The notes under the pieces: generated by a model
Database searches by the model: none
Seen by the model: the letters and a program-made list of their open reading frames with translations, nothing else
Told to the model about the DNA's origin: nothing
Origin: Sphingobacterium sp. CZ-2
GTDB taxonomy: Bacteria; Bacteroidota; Bacteroidia; Sphingobacteriales; Sphingobacteriaceae
DNA length: 64,000 bases
Direction: 5' to 3'
Assembly (NCBI RefSeq): GCF_004526235.1
Contig: NZ_CP038159.1
Span: 1,364,001 to 1,428,000 of the forward strand
Program-made: the position numbers and the translations under genes
In this document: piece after piece, positions 29,470 to 39,353 of the stretch
How the letters are laid out: the number at the start of each line of letters is the position of its first letter
Numbering within the stretch: position 1 is the stretch's first letter

Positions 29470-29856
29470 ATGTGGAAACTATTCATTAGCCTGTTAAAAT
29501 TTGGCCTTGTTGGGTTATTGGGAATGGGGATCGACTTTGGAATAACCTGGCTGCTGAAAGAAAAATTAAACACGAATAAATTCTTTGCCAATGCCTGCGG
29601 TTTTTATTGTGCAGTGGTCAGCAATTATTGCCTGAACCGCATCTGGACCTTTTCCAACAACAATCCACAGATTGCCAAACAGTTCCTCCAATACGCACTT
29701 TTCAGTATCATTGGCTTGGGTATAAATACACTCATCATATACCTCTGCAGTACCAAATGGAAAATCAATTTCTATTTGGCAAAGGTATTTGCGATTGGAA
29801 TTGTTTTTCTCTGGAACTTCTCCATCAACCATTTAATCACATTTGGACATGGATAA
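29470..29856 (+). CDS. GtrA-family membrane protein
   Basis: A 128-residue protein with four membrane helices. It begins FGLVGLLGMGIDFGITWLL and has the family's NYCLNRIWTF motif between helices 2 and 3. GtrA proteins are proposed to flip undecaprenyl-phosphate-linked sugars across the inner membrane. It lies between PAP2 and GT39 genes and overlaps the latter by 8 bases, so the three act together. Confidence 0.9.
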   Translation: MWKLFISLLKFGLVGLLGMGIDFGITWLLKEKLNTNKFFANACGFYCAVVSNYCLNRIWTFSNNNPQIAKQFLQYALFSIIGLGINTLIIYLCSTKWKINFYLAKVFAIGIVFLWNFSINHLITFGHG

Positions 29857-31378
29857 GGCATTCCGCATCAAATTACGGTGGCTGATTTTACTGAGTACTT
29901 TGGTACGGATCCTATTTGCTAACCTGTTGGAGTTGGGTAATGATGAGGTCTATTATTATACCTATGCCCTACAGCCTGATTGGAACCATTTCGACCATCC
30001 ACCAATGATCGGGTTCCTGATCAAATTCTTCACCTTGAACCTGCACTGGGTAAACACCTTTTCCATGCGATTGGGAGCTATATTCCTGGCTGCCCTTAAT
30101 ACCTGGATCATTGCCTGCATTGTCAGGAGGATCGCGAATGATCGCGCAGCTTTTATTGCAGCGATCTTATTTACCGCATCGATCTATTCCAGCATTATTT
30201 CTGGGATTTTCATCCTTCCAGATTCGATCTGCAATACCTTTTGGTTGGCCGCACTATACTGTATGGTACTGATCGTAAAACCAAAAGACAAAAAAGAACA
30301 GACCGAGGCGCTTCTGTTTCTTGGCGTTTGGATCGGTTTAGCATGTATGAGTAAGGTTCATGGCATTTTTCTCTGGTTAGGTTTCTTGGCGTATCTATTC
30401 TTGCATCAACGGTCTTTATTGAAAAATTGGGCATTTTATGTTTCCTTGATCATCAGTGGTCTGATTATTTCCCCTATCGTGCTTTGGAATATTCAACATG
30501 ATTTTATCACTTGGCGCTTTCATGGTGAACGGGTAAGTTTATTGGATGCTGGAATACAGATACACTTCTTCCTGCAGGCTTTTTTTGGTCAAGTATTATA
30601 CAATAATCCACTTTTATGCCTTATTTACGCCTATTTAGCCCTTGCAGTAATCAAAAACTGGAAATACCATACTCAGCATTGTAGGAAAGAAATTGCGGTG
30701 ATACTCTATTGTGGCCTACCGATTATATTCATAGCCAGCTTTATCTCTCTTTTTAAACAAGTGCTTCCCCATTGGAGCGGTGCAGGCTTCTTTTCGATCA
30801 TGATCTTAGCTGCCGTTTGGATCGACCAGGAATTGAGCTTGGAAAAGATTCGAACAGTGCGTAAAGTGTTCAATGGGATGTTGATTTTTACACTCGGATT
30901 TATGATCCTTGCTGTATGCATTATTCGTTTTTATCCAGGCAACCCAATCGGTATTAAAAGCGGTAATGAGCTTGGAAAAGAAGATGTTTCCATCGAAATG
31001 ATAGGTTGGGAGCAATTTGCCAAGGAATTTGAAAAAATCCGCTCGGAAGATCTGGAACAAAAGAGAATGCAGGAAAATGACCCCATCTTGGTCAATAAAT
31101 GGTTCCCTGCTGGACATATCCTATTTTACGTGGCTAGGCCTTTGGGAATTCCCATATTAGGGGAAGGCAAATTACATGACCTGCATAAATTCGCGTGGCT
31201 GAACAACATGGCAAACCCTATACAGATTACTGATGATGCCTATTATATCAGTCCTTCCAATAATCATGTAGAGCCATACGAAATATACGGGGAAGATTTT
31301 GAATCAATCAATCTAAGAAAGGTAATCCAGCAGAAAAGAGCTGGAGCTGTGGTAAGGAAATGGTATGTATCATCTTAA
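29849..31378 (+). CDS. GT39/ArnT-like membrane glycosyltransferase
   Basis: A 509-residue polytopic GT-C enzyme. The first periplasmic loop contains the acidic pair in GNDEVYYYTYALQPDWNHFDHPP. About 8-11 helices follow, then a soluble C-terminal domain (from about 370). These enzymes transfer sugars from polyprenyl phosphate on the periplasmic side, as ArnT does to lipid A. The ATG at 29849 is preferred over the TTG two codons earlier. Overlap with gtrA (ATGGATAA) supports coupling. The acceptor is unknown. Confidence 0.88.
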   Translation: MDKAFRIKLRWLILLSTLVRILFANLLELGNDEVYYYTYALQPDWNHFDHPPMIGFLIKFFTLNLHWVNTFSMRLGAIFLAALNTWIIACIVRRIANDRAAFIAAILFTASIYSSIISGIFILPDSICNTFWLAALYCMVLIVKPKDKKEQTEALLFLGVWIGLACMSKVHGIFLWLGFLAYLFLHQRSLLKNWAFYVSLIISGLIISPIVLWNIQHDFITWRFHGERVSLLDAGIQIHFFLQAFFGQVLYNNPLLCLIYAYLALAVIKNWKYHTQHCRKEIAVILYCGLPIIFIASFISLFKQVLPHWSGAGFFSIMILAAVWIDQELSLEKIRTVRKVFNGMLIFTLGFMILAVCIIRFYPGNPIGIKSGNELGKEDVSIEMIGWEQFAKEFEKIRSEDLEQKRMQENDPILVNKWFPAGHILFYVARPLGIPILGEGKLHDLHKFAWLNNMANPIQITDDAYYISPSNNHVEPYEIYGEDFESINLRKVIQQKRAGAVVRKWYVSS

Positions 31379-31410
31379 AGGAGCAAAACGGATATTAGGT
31401 GAAGACCTTA

Positions 31411-32607
31411 TTAAAGATCATTTGCGATAGCATACCCTGCTGCCCAAGCCCATTGGAAGTTATAACCGCCCAACCAACCGGTAATATCGACGGCTTCGCC
31501 ACCAAAGTAAAGCCCTGGAACTGCTTTGGCAGTTAAGGTTTTGGGATTCAGCTCTTCTGTATTCACCCCACCACGCATGACCTCCGCCTTATCGTAGCCC
31601 TTATCGCCTGCAGGCTTGACCTTGAACTTATGGATGGTATCTACGATGAGTTTTGCATCATTTTTACCTAGGGAAGCGATCTTCACCGTAGTGGGTAAGA
31701 ATTTTCCGAATGCTTCAACGGTTCTCTTGGTGAAATAATCATTCATCAGCTGTGCAACGGTCCTTCTTCCACCCTGCTCCCTTTCCTGCTTAATGAGGGT
31801 ATCCATTTTGAATTTCGGCAATAAATCGATGCTGAACGTTTCCCCAGGTCTCCAATAGGAAGAAATCTGTAGAATAGCCGGACCACTCAGACCCCAATGG
31901 GTAAATAGGATATTTTCTTCAAAGCTGATCTTTTCATTATATACTTTAGAAAAGATGGAATTTCCGGCCAAAGAGGCATACCAGTCGGCATCCTTTCCGG
32001 TGATGGTCAAAGGCACTAAGGCTGGCGCTGTAGGTACAATTCCCAATCCGAATTTTCTCGCTATGCGTAATGCAAAATCGGAAGCTCCCAATTTAGCAAC
32101 CGGTAGACCTCCAGAGGCAATCACGACTTTGGGGCTGTGGATCTTTTGGGTTTTCCCATCCTTCACAAAGGTTATTTCAAAACCTCCTTCTGTTTTTTCG
32201 ACATCCTTCACTTCGGTATTCAACCAGATATCCTGCTTGGTTTCAAACATCAATTTGCTAAAAACCGCTACAATATCCTTTGCCTTATTGCTTTTGGGAA
32301 AAAGTTGCCCCAATGTCTTTTCTTCCCCTTGAATGCCTCCGAAATTCTCAAAGAAATTTTGGGTATCTTCAACAGTCCATTGGGAGAAAACTGCATGCAG
32401 AAATGCCGGGTTCTCCGAAACAAAATTTTCAGGTTGGGTATATAGATTCGTAAAATTACAACGTCCACCGCCAGAGATCAGGATTTTCGCTCCAGGCTTA
32501 TCGTTCCTTTCTAATAGTAAGGTTTTTTTGCCCAGCAGCCCTGCCTGTGCGGCACACATCAATCCGCAGGCACCAGCTCCTATGATAATGGCGTCGTAAT
32601 TCTTCAT
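31411..32607 (-). CDS. HI0933/YhiN-family flavoprotein
   Basis: A 398-residue NAD(P)/FAD-dependent oxidoreductase of uncertain physiological role. The N-terminal dinucleotide loop is IIIGAGACGLMCA with the acidic end of strand 2 in LLLERNDKPG, followed by KILISGGGRCNFTN, a family hallmark. PGLYFGGEAVDITGWLGGYNFQWAWAAGY is the conserved C-terminal FAD motif. The stop of the upstream Gfo/Idh gene is 2 bases from its start, so they form one unit with argS. Confidence 0.88.
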   Translation of the reverse strand: MKNYDAIIIGAGACGLMCAAQAGLLGKKTLLLERNDKPGAKILISGGGRCNFTNLYTQPENFVSENPAFLHAVFSQWTVEDTQNFFENFGGIQGEEKTLGQLFPKSNKAKDIVAVFSKLMFETKQDIWLNTEVKDVEKTEGGFEITFVKDGKTQKIHSPKVVIASGGLPVAKLGASDFALRIARKFGLGIVPTAPALVPLTITGKDADWYASLAGNSIFSKVYNEKISFEENILFTHWGLSGPAILQISSYWRPGETFSIDLLPKFKMDTLIKQEREQGGRRTVAQLMNDYFTKRTVEAFGKFLPTTVKIASLGKNDAKLIVDTIHKFKVKPAGDKGYDKAEVMRGGVNTEELNPKTLTAKAVPGLYFGGEAVDITGWLGGYNFQWAWAAGYAIANDL

Positions 32608-32608
32608 C

Positions 32609-33682
32609 TTAAGAAATCAATTCTCCAGCAAGGGAAACTACGCGTTGCTCTGTCCAAGATTGTTCGGCCAGTTCCAAGATCCGGATCACATCCCTAGCCT
32701 GTTCTGGTCTAACGAACAACTCTTCTTCTCCTTTTAATGTAGCCACTATATTTTTATAGAAATCCTCACCAGAACCCTTCTCTGACGGAATGATCTCTTC
32801 GATTTCCGTACCGTTTTCCAGGATGGCTAATTTTCCATAGATCTCCGGGTTTTCTGTTCCCCAATCCGCAACATCTGCAGGTCGCTTACCTGCGCGCAAC
32901 AGTTCTTCCTGTGGATCTACACCCCATTTTACAAAAGAACCGTTCGTACCGTATAAGGCAAATCTTGCTGTTGGGATTTTCGCTAGCATCTGTCCTTTTA
33001 AGGAAACTTTGACTTGGGGATAATGCAGGATAAATTCAAAATCATCAATGGCTTTAGCACCGTCTCGTTGCACCCTTAAATCAGCATAGATCGCCGTCGG
33101 ATGTCCAAAGATCTGTAGGGCTTGATCGATCAAGTGTGCACCCAGGTCATAGTGTATACCCGAACCAGGGAGGTTTTCTTCGCGCCAGGCTCCTGCCCTT
33201 AAAAAATTGCGGAACCGATCAAATCTTGCTTCATAGTTTGTTAAACGCCCCAATCTTCCTTCTTCAATAAGTTTCTTAACGGTTTTAAAATCAGAATGGA
33301 ACCTCGCGTTGTGATGGACAGAAAGCAAGAGGTTCTTACTTTTTGCCAATGCGATCAGTTCATCGGCCTCGGATGTATAATTCGTGAATGGCTTTTCTAC
33401 CACCACATGTTTTCCGGCTTCTAATGCAGCTTTCGCAAACGAAAAATGCACATCATTTGAAGTGGCGATGACGACCAGATCTACCACTGGATCTTCGAAA
33501 ATATCTTCTGCTTTCTGAACGGCAATGGCATCCGGATATCTTTCAGCTAACATTTCCTGTTGTTCAAATTTCCTAGCTGTTACCTTATATAATTCCAGAT
33601 CAGGATTTTCTGAGATAAATGGCGCATGGAATACATGTCCACCAATAGAAAACCCGATCAGTCCAACTTTGATCTTCCCCAT
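32609..33682 (-). CDS. Gfo/Idh/MocA-family oxidoreductase
   Basis: A 357-residue cytoplasmic NAD(P)-dependent sugar or inositol dehydrogenase-like protein. The Rossmann loop is GLIGFSIGGHVFHAPF, with ATSNDVHF and EKPFTNYTSEAD (the EKP motif with the catalytic Lys). LPGSGIHYDLGAHLIDQAL supplies the active-site His/Asp segment. No signal peptide, in contrast to the two Tat-type members near 53 and 60 kb. It is downstream of argS by 2 bases; no functional link is evident. Confidence 0.9.
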   Translation of the reverse strand: MGKIKVGLIGFSIGGHVFHAPFISENPDLELYKVTARKFEQQEMLAERYPDAIAVQKAEDIFEDPVVDLVVIATSNDVHFSFAKAALEAGKHVVVEKPFTNYTSEADELIALAKSKNLLLSVHHNARFHSDFKTVKKLIEEGRLGRLTNYEARFDRFRNFLRAGAWREENLPGSGIHYDLGAHLIDQALQIFGHPTAIYADLRVQRDGAKAIDDFEFILHYPQVKVSLKGQMLAKIPTARFALYGTNGSFVKWGVDPQEELLRAGKRPADVADWGTENPEIYGKLAILENGTEIEEIIPSEKGSGEDFYKNIVATLKGEEELFVRPEQARDVIRILELAEQSWTEQRVVSLAGELIS

Positions 33683-33684
33683 GC

Positions 33685-35466
33685 TTACATTCTTTCAGGA
33701 ACCTGAATTCCTAATAAGTTCATACTTTTTGCAATGATTTTTGCCGCAGCAGAGGACAATTGCAGACGGAAGGTTCTTACGGTTTCATCCTCCGCCTTGA
33801 TAATACTTTCTTCGTGGTAGAATTTGTTGTATAATTTAGCGACCTCATAAGCATAATTCGCTAATTGAGCTGGGCTGAATTCCTTTGCTGAGGCTTCAAT
33901 GACTCCTGGAAATCCGGCCAATGCCTGGATCAGATCCCGTTCGTAACTGGATATCTTTTCCGGTTGTACGGCAGTACCTTCCTTAAAATCTCCTTTTCTC
34001 AAAACAGATTTGATACGAGCGTGGGTATATTGAATAAATGGACCTGTGTGTCCTTGGAAATCTACGGTTTCGTTCGGATCGAACAGTAGCCTTTTTTTAG
34101 GGTCAACCTTTAATAGGAAATATTTCAATGCCCCCATACCGATGGTATTGTATAAAGCTTCTTTTTCTTCTTCGTTGAATCCTTCGGTCTTACCCAATTC
34201 TTCGGTTCTGGTTTTTGCTGTGGCAAACATTTCCTGCATCAGGTCGTCTGCATCCACAACCGTACCTTCTCTGGATTTCATTTTACCCGTTGGAAGGTCC
34301 ACCATGCCGTAAGAAAGATGGAATAGTCCATCCGCCCAAGATTTACCCAGTTTTTTCAAGATCTGGAACAATACCTTGAAATGGTAATCCTGCTCATTGC
34401 CCACCACATAAATAGAATCATCCATCTTGAATTCATCGTATTTCAATTGTGCTGTCCCCAAATCCTGGGTGATGTATACAGAAGTACCATCTCCACGTAA
34501 AACAAGTTTTTCGTCAAGGCCTTCTGCGGTCAGGTCGATCCAAACGGAATTGTCTTCTTTTTTATAGAATACACCCGAATCCAATCCTTCCTGAATAATA
34601 TCTTTTCCTAATAAATAGGTATCTGATTCGTAATAGAATTTATCGAAATCAACCCCTAGGGTTTTATAGGTCTGATCAAAACCTTCATATACCCAAGCGT
34701 TCATGGTTTTCCAAAGGTTGATCACTTCCTCATCCCCGGCTTCCCATTTCAACAACATGGCCTGCGCTTCCTTGATCAATGGTGCATTCTTTTTGGCTTC
34801 CTCTTCGGTCTGCCCTTCGGCTTTCAAGGCATCAATCTCCTGCTTATACGCTTTATCGAAAACCACATAGTATTTACCGACCAAATGATCGCCCTTCATT
34901 CCGGTTGAAGCAGGGGTTTCCCCTTCTCCAAACTTCTGCCAAGCAAGCATGGATTTACAGATATGGATCCCTCTATCGTTAACCAGATTTGCTTTGATCA
35001 CATCATAGCCATATGCTTTTAGGATTTCAGCTACCGAATAACCCAAGAGGTTGTTACGCACATGCCCTAAGTGTAGGGGTTTATTGGTGTTTGGTGAAGA
35101 ATATTCCACCATCAAGCGTTTTCCATTGGCTGGAAATACAGCAAAATCATTATGAGCTATTTCCCCGTTCAATACCGCGATCCAGTATTGGTCGGTGAAG
35201 CTCAGGTTCAAAAACCCTTTGATCACGTTGTAGGATTCAATCTCCGGAATCTGCTCCTGAAGGTAAGCACCGATCTCCTGCCCTGTTACTTCCGGCGATT
35301 TTTTGGAGAATCGGGTTATAGGAAATACAACCAAGGTAATTTGTCCTTCAAATTCCTTTCTGGTTTCCTGTAATGCAAGCTGTGAAGCTGGGATATCTGA
35401 ACTATAAAGTGATTTAACTGCTTCTACAGACTTTTCAATAAGCAGTTCTTGGATTGATTTTGCCAT
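33685..35466 (-). CDS. argS: arginyl-tRNA synthetase
   Basis: Charges tRNA-Arg (593 residues, class I). Order: N-terminal Add-1 domain, the HIGH-type motif HLGHVRNN in NTNKPLHLGHVRNNLLG, the Rossmann domain, a KMSK-like MKSREGTVV loop, and the DALR anticodon-binding domain at the C-terminus (YEVAKLYNKFYHE). The ATG at 35466 (MAKSIQELL) is chosen over an upstream one because it gives the normal N-terminus. It is divergent from speA, another arginine-consuming gene, and first of a three-gene - strand unit. Confidence 0.96.
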   Translation of the reverse strand: MAKSIQELLIEKSVEAVKSLYSSDIPASQLALQETRKEFEGQITLVVFPITRFSKKSPEVTGQEIGAYLQEQIPEIESYNVIKGFLNLSFTDQYWIAVLNGEIAHNDFAVFPANGKRLMVEYSSPNTNKPLHLGHVRNNLLGYSVAEILKAYGYDVIKANLVNDRGIHICKSMLAWQKFGEGETPASTGMKGDHLVGKYYVVFDKAYKQEIDALKAEGQTEEEAKKNAPLIKEAQAMLLKWEAGDEEVINLWKTMNAWVYEGFDQTYKTLGVDFDKFYYESDTYLLGKDIIQEGLDSGVFYKKEDNSVWIDLTAEGLDEKLVLRGDGTSVYITQDLGTAQLKYDEFKMDDSIYVVGNEQDYHFKVLFQILKKLGKSWADGLFHLSYGMVDLPTGKMKSREGTVVDADDLMQEMFATAKTRTEELGKTEGFNEEEKEALYNTIGMGALKYFLLKVDPKKRLLFDPNETVDFQGHTGPFIQYTHARIKSVLRKGDFKEGTAVQPEKISSYERDLIQALAGFPGVIEASAKEFSPAQLANYAYEVAKLYNKFYHEESIIKAEDETVRTFRLQLSSAAAKIIAKSMNLLGIQVPERM

Positions 35467-35551
35467 GTAAATATTTCGTAATATTCTTAACCTTCTGATA
35501 ATGAATTCAAAAAATAACACTCAGATTATTCATGTATTCGTTATGAAAGCA

Positions 35552-35559
35552 TATCTTTG
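35552..35559 (+). promoter_or_regulatory. -7 promoter element of speA
   Basis: TATCTTTG matches TAnnTTTG and lies 16 bases before the ATG; no good -33 box was found. It falls in the 109-base argS-speA divergent region. Confidence 0.5.
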
Positions 35560-35575
35560 CCAAAAATAATAAAAA

Positions 35576-36967
35576 ATGCAGAGCTATCAGGAATTTCTTG
35601 ACTTAAGTGTTGGTTTTCCACAAGACGGATTCGAAATTATCGAAGACGAATTGTACTTCCACGATTTGAATTTGATGGAAATGATAGAAACGTATGGCAC
35701 GCCCCTACGTTTTACTTATCTACCTATTATTAGTAAAAAGATCCAACAAGCGAAGATTCTGTTTCAAACAGCCATGTTGAAATACAATTACCGTGGGTCC
35801 TATAAGTACTGCTATTGTACGAAATCATCTCATTTCAAACATATTGTAGAGGAAGCGTTAAAGAACGATATTCACTTAGAAACCTCGTCGGCATTTGATA
35901 TGCCTATGATCGATGCCTTGGAAAGACAGGGAAAGGTGACGAAGGATATTACAGTAATCTGTAATGGCTTCAAAACTTACCAGTACAAGCAATATATCGT
36001 GGACATGTTGCATGATGGTTTCCATAATATTATTCCGGTATTGGATAATAAAGAGGAATTCAACATGTACGATGATGAGATCGAATTGACAGAGCCATGT
36101 AATTTGGGTATCCGTATTGCCGCAGAAGAGCAACCGGATTCTCAATTCTATACCTCGAGATTAGGTATCCGCATGGAAGACGTCATTGATTTTTACAACA
36201 GCAAGATTGCAGAGAACCCTTACTTCAAAGTGAAGTTGCTTCATTTCTTTATCAATTCCGGTATTTCGGACACACCGTACTATTGGAATGAATTGGAGAA
36301 ATATGTGACCCTTTATTGTAAGTTCAAAAAGATCAATCCAGACCTTGATACGTTGGATATCGGTGGCGGAATGCCATTCAAAGATTCATTGGTACATGAT
36401 TTTGATTACGAATACATGGTTAACGAGATCGTGAACCGCATTAAACAGATCTGTGCACATCACGAAGTAGTGGAACCGGATATCATTACCGAATTTGGAA
36501 AATATACCGTAGCAGAAGCTTCTGGAATTTTATACAAAGTATTAGGCCGTAAGCAACAGAATGACCGTGAAAAATGGTTGATGTTGGATGGTTCTTTTAT
36601 TACCAACCTTCCGGATGTTTGGGCATTGAACCAAAAATACATCTTGTTGCCGATCAACAATTGGGATTCGGAATATGAACGTGTCAACTTAGGCGGGATT
36701 ACCTGTGACGGCCAAGATTACTACAATCAAGAGGCCCACATGAACTCTGTGTTTATGCCAAAGACCAGAAAGGTGCAATACCTTGGCTTCTTCCATACTG
36801 GGGCTTACCAAGAGGTATTAAGTGGGTATGGTGGTATTCATCATTGCCTCTTACCATCTCCAAAGCACGTGTTGATCCGTAGAAACAGGGATGAAACGTT
36901 CAATTACGAAGTGTTTGGGGAAGAACAGAATTCTAAACAAGTCATGAAACTATTAGGTTATCAATAA
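35576..36967 (+). CDS. speA: biosynthetic arginine decarboxylase
   Basis: Makes agmatine from arginine, the first step of polyamine synthesis. It is a 463-residue fold-III PLP enzyme: PLP lysine in YKYCYCTKSSHF, HFFINSGISDTPYYW in the barrel, GGGMPF as the phosphate-binding glycine loop. It is much shorter than the ~630-residue enterobacterial SpeA, as in other Bacteroidota. Its terminator has been split by an insertion sequence (see 36985-38789). Confidence 0.9.
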   Translation: MQSYQEFLDLSVGFPQDGFEIIEDELYFHDLNLMEMIETYGTPLRFTYLPIISKKIQQAKILFQTAMLKYNYRGSYKYCYCTKSSHFKHIVEEALKNDIHLETSSAFDMPMIDALERQGKVTKDITVICNGFKTYQYKQYIVDMLHDGFHNIIPVLDNKEEFNMYDDEIELTEPCNLGIRIAAEEQPDSQFYTSRLGIRMEDVIDFYNSKIAENPYFKVKLLHFFINSGISDTPYYWNELEKYVTLYCKFKKINPDLDTLDIGGGMPFKDSLVHDFDYEYMVNEIVNRIKQICAHHEVVEPDIITEFGKYTVAEASGILYKVLGRKQQNDREKWLMLDGSFITNLPDVWALNQKYILLPINNWDSEYERVNLGGITCDGQDYYNQEAHMNSVFMPKTRKVQYLGFFHTGAYQEVLSGYGGIHHCLLPSPKHVLIRRNRDETFNYEVFGEEQNSKQVMKLLGYQ

Positions 36968-37048
36968 CCTTTAATAGCATCCATAAAAAAAGCCTTAACG
37001 ATATTGGAGGGCACTGAAAAAGTCTCAACTTTTTAATGAGATTTAAAG

Positions 37049-37088
37049 AAATGACTGAGTACAAGATTTATCTTACTCGGTCATTTTT
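37049..37088. terminator. hairpin near the left end of the IS
   Basis: The arms AAATGACTGAGTA (37049-37061) and TACTCGGTCATTT (37074-37086) pair with one mismatch and have A-rich and T-rich edges. It lies downstream of the transposase and could stop transcription from both directions. Confidence 0.65.
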
Positions 37089-37210
37089 GTTCTAAGGATT
37101 TCTGAAAATTTGTTTTTTAATGGTTTTATTGAAGGTTTAATCGACCATGAGTGGCTATTTAGGCTTTCAGAATCTCAAATCCATTGATTTTGAGGTAATA
37201 TTCCTCCTTT

Positions 37211-38659
37211 TTAGATCAATTTCAGGATTCTTTTCAAGTTTACCGTGAAGATGGCCATTGCACCCTGCATTTCCATATTTTTGATGCCATAGGAATCTGC
37301 TCTTCCATAACCATGGACATTCTTGAGCTCACTGTTCTTTGCCTCGATCTTATACCTTTCCTTAGACTTGCTCCGGTAATGATAGGTTTGCTGGAAAGCC
37401 ATCTGCTCTTTATGGAGTTCGGATTTAATGGTTATCGAATAGGTCTTTGTTTTTGACCCATCCTTATAACATCCTTCCCTGAGAGGGCAAACTTTACATC
37501 TATCCACATCGAAGTAATACGTGTCTGCTTGATTTTTACCTATGTTCTTTTTGCCCTGACGGGCCTTCCGGATTGCTAGATGGCCAGCTGGACAGACAAA
37601 CATCCCCGCATCTTTATTGTAGTGAAAGTGATCGCTTTCTTTCCTGGATCCCTGGCTGACTGCCGGTTTCAATTTAGCGATGATATCAATGTTCTGTTCT
37701 TTTGCCAGCCGTAGATTGTCCTTTCCAGAATATGCGGCATCGCCTATAATCGTGTCCACTTCCATTCCATTCTGCTGGCTGATCTCCAATAATCGGGGCA
37801 GTTCCGGACCATCACCTTTCTCGCCTGTAGTAACGACCGCTGCTGTGATGATGCGTTCCTCGGTCATTGCCAGATGTGTTTTATAGCCAAAGAAACTGCT
37901 GTCCATTGATTTATGTCCAAGCCTGGCTTCACCATCTTTTGAGAGCAGATAGTATTCCTTTGTGTCCTCGATGGTTTCCTTCAACAGGTTCAACTTCTCT
38001 TTTACAGCCGGTATTTCACTGATAGATTGATCCTGATCCAGCACTCTCTGTAATTCCCTGCAATAGGCAAGCTCTTGGTCCAGGTCGTTGGACTCGTTCT
38101 TTTGTGGTAGGCGCCCTTTGTAGTCCTCATCGATCTGATATATTGCTTTCCTCAACAGCTTGGATCGTTCCTTTAGCACTTCCTGTGCTGTGTATGGGTT
38201 CGATCTGGAATGGGTATGTGTGGCATCTACGATGATGGACCTTGATTTTATAATACCCTTTTCAAGAGCGATCGTTACGGTCTTATTGATCAACAGGTTC
38301 AATAGGTCCATGTCCTTTAACCGTAGCTTACGGAATTTGGTGAGCGAACTTGGATTGATCACATCCTCCTCAGGGGCCATTTCCAGAAAGTATTTAAAGG
38401 ACATGTCATATCTGGAACGCTCAACAACATCAACATCCGAAACGGTGTAGATCGTCTTTAACAGAAGGTACTTGAACATCTTGATGGGGCTCTCTGCTGT
38501 ACGCCCATTGGTCTGGCAATACTTCTCCAAAAGTTCCTCATGTATAAAACTGAAATCGATAAGATCGTTGATTTTGCGAAGTAGATTGTCTTTTGGAACA
38601 ATGATATCGTACAATCCCGAATAGGAACTGAACTGAATTTTTTGTTGGGTAGAAAGCAT
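37211..38659 (-). CDS. IS1182-family transposase
   Basis: A 482-residue DDE transposase. The N-terminal DUF772-type domain is seen at GRTAESPIKMFKYLLLKTIYTVSD...SRYDMSFKYFL, then SIIVDATHTHSRSNPY (first catalytic Asp), TIIGDAAYSGKDN (second), and a C-terminal part with Cys residues (CKVCPLREGC) and YRSKSKERYKIEAKNSELKN-HGYGRADSYG carrying the catalytic Glu. Length and uninterrupted frame suggest function. Confidence 0.93.
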   Translation of the reverse strand: MLSTQQKIQFSSYSGLYDIIVPKDNLLRKINDLIDFSFIHEELLEKYCQTNGRTAESPIKMFKYLLLKTIYTVSDVDVVERSRYDMSFKYFLEMAPEEDVINPSSLTKFRKLRLKDMDLLNLLINKTVTIALEKGIIKSRSIIVDATHTHSRSNPYTAQEVLKERSKLLRKAIYQIDEDYKGRLPQKNESNDLDQELAYCRELQRVLDQDQSISEIPAVKEKLNLLKETIEDTKEYYLLSKDGEARLGHKSMDSSFFGYKTHLAMTEERIITAAVVTTGEKGDGPELPRLLEISQQNGMEVDTIIGDAAYSGKDNLRLAKEQNIDIIAKLKPAVSQGSRKESDHFHYNKDAGMFVCPAGHLAIRKARQGKKNIGKNQADTYYFDVDRCKVCPLREGCYKDGSKTKTYSITIKSELHKEQMAFQQTYHYRSKSKERYKIEAKNSELKNVHGYGRADSYGIKNMEMQGAMAIFTVNLKRILKLI

Positions 38660-38692
38660 CCTGATATCCGTTAAAGCCTACTTTAAGATACG

Positions 38693-38733
38693 AAAAAAGG
38701 AGCAGAAAACTGTTGTTTTCCACTCCTTTTTTT
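38693..38733. terminator. hairpin ahead of the transposase start
   Basis: The arms AAAAAAGGAG (38693-38702) and CTCCTTTTTT (38723-38732), with an inner GAAAAC/GTTTTC pairing, lie 34 bases upstream of the transposase start inside the IS end. It would block transcription entering from outside, a feature seen in several IS types. Confidence 0.7.
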
Positions 38734-38931
38734 AGCCCATTCTAAAAGGGGACTTTTTCAGTGCCCTCCGATATTGTTAAGGCTTTTTTCATGAAGGGAA
38801 TTCGAGGTTAATTATTCAAATGAACAATTGTTCTTTGAACTGATCGGAATTTAAACTGCTTTAGCAAAGCTTTCGTAATGGCATATAATAAACCCCAAAA
38901 ACCCTATTCTTTAATATTATCTATGATTTCA

Positions 38932-39177
38932 TTAATCGATAACCATGAATGTTGCAATATCCTCGCGGATATGCACCGGTAGCATCATAAAGATTTCCTT
39001 TTTCAGGATGAGGTTCTCTTGACGTGAATCAGCTGGATTTTCTTCAATGCTTACGATTGATTCAAACCCTTCGTTCAACCATCTACCCTCTCCTATTAAG
39101 TAATCGTTGTATTTAGCATTTAAGGCTTTTAACGCGCCTAGGATTTCGTTCGAATTTGATGTATAACTATTAACCAT
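38932..39177 (-). CDS. small protein of unknown family, paralogue 1
   Basis: An 81-residue soluble protein from the chosen ATG (39177); the frame is open to 39210, but the shorter start matches the length of its neighbour. About half its residues align with the protein at 39354-39596: shared KYxDYL, GRWLxxGFxSIVSI, PxD, then KxExFxMLPxxIREDxA. No signal peptide, membrane helix, Cys or metal motif is present. The family is not recognised. Confidence 0.65.
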   Translation of the reverse strand: MVNSYTSNSNEILGALKALNAKYNDYLIGEGRWLNEGFESIVSIEENPADSRQENLILKKEIFMMLPVHIREDIATFMVID

Positions 39178-39353
39178 ATTATTCTGTTTCACTATTACAT
39201 TTAACGCCAAAGTTCGATTATTGTTATAATCAAGATGTTAATTTATTATTATAGTATTGGTAATTATGGCAAAAAAAGGTTTAAGTTAGGTCGAGTTGAC
39301 CAATTCTTTATTTAAATAATCAAACAACTAAGGACTATTAATCCATTAATATA

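Larger units (their letters stand above)
37006..38769 (-). mobile_element. complete IS element, IS1182 family
   Basis: A 1764-bp element bounded by perfect 19-bp inverted repeats GGAGGGCACTGAAAAAGTC (37006-37024 and its complement 38751-38769), flanked by the 6-bp direct repeat GATATT. It carries one full-length transposase gene on - and two internal hairpins (37049-37086 and 38693-38733). The ends are intact, so the copy could be active or recent. Confidence 0.92.
36985..38789 (+). terminator. speA terminator hairpin split by an IS
   Basis: The left arm AAAAAAAGCCTTAAC (36985-36999) and the right arm GTTAAGGCTTTTTT (38776-38789) are perfect complements. Between them in the intact site is only the loop GATATT, which now appears twice (37000-37005 and 38770-38775), one copy on each side of the IS. 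Rejoining gives a classic terminator 17 bases past the speA stop. Confidence 0.88.
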
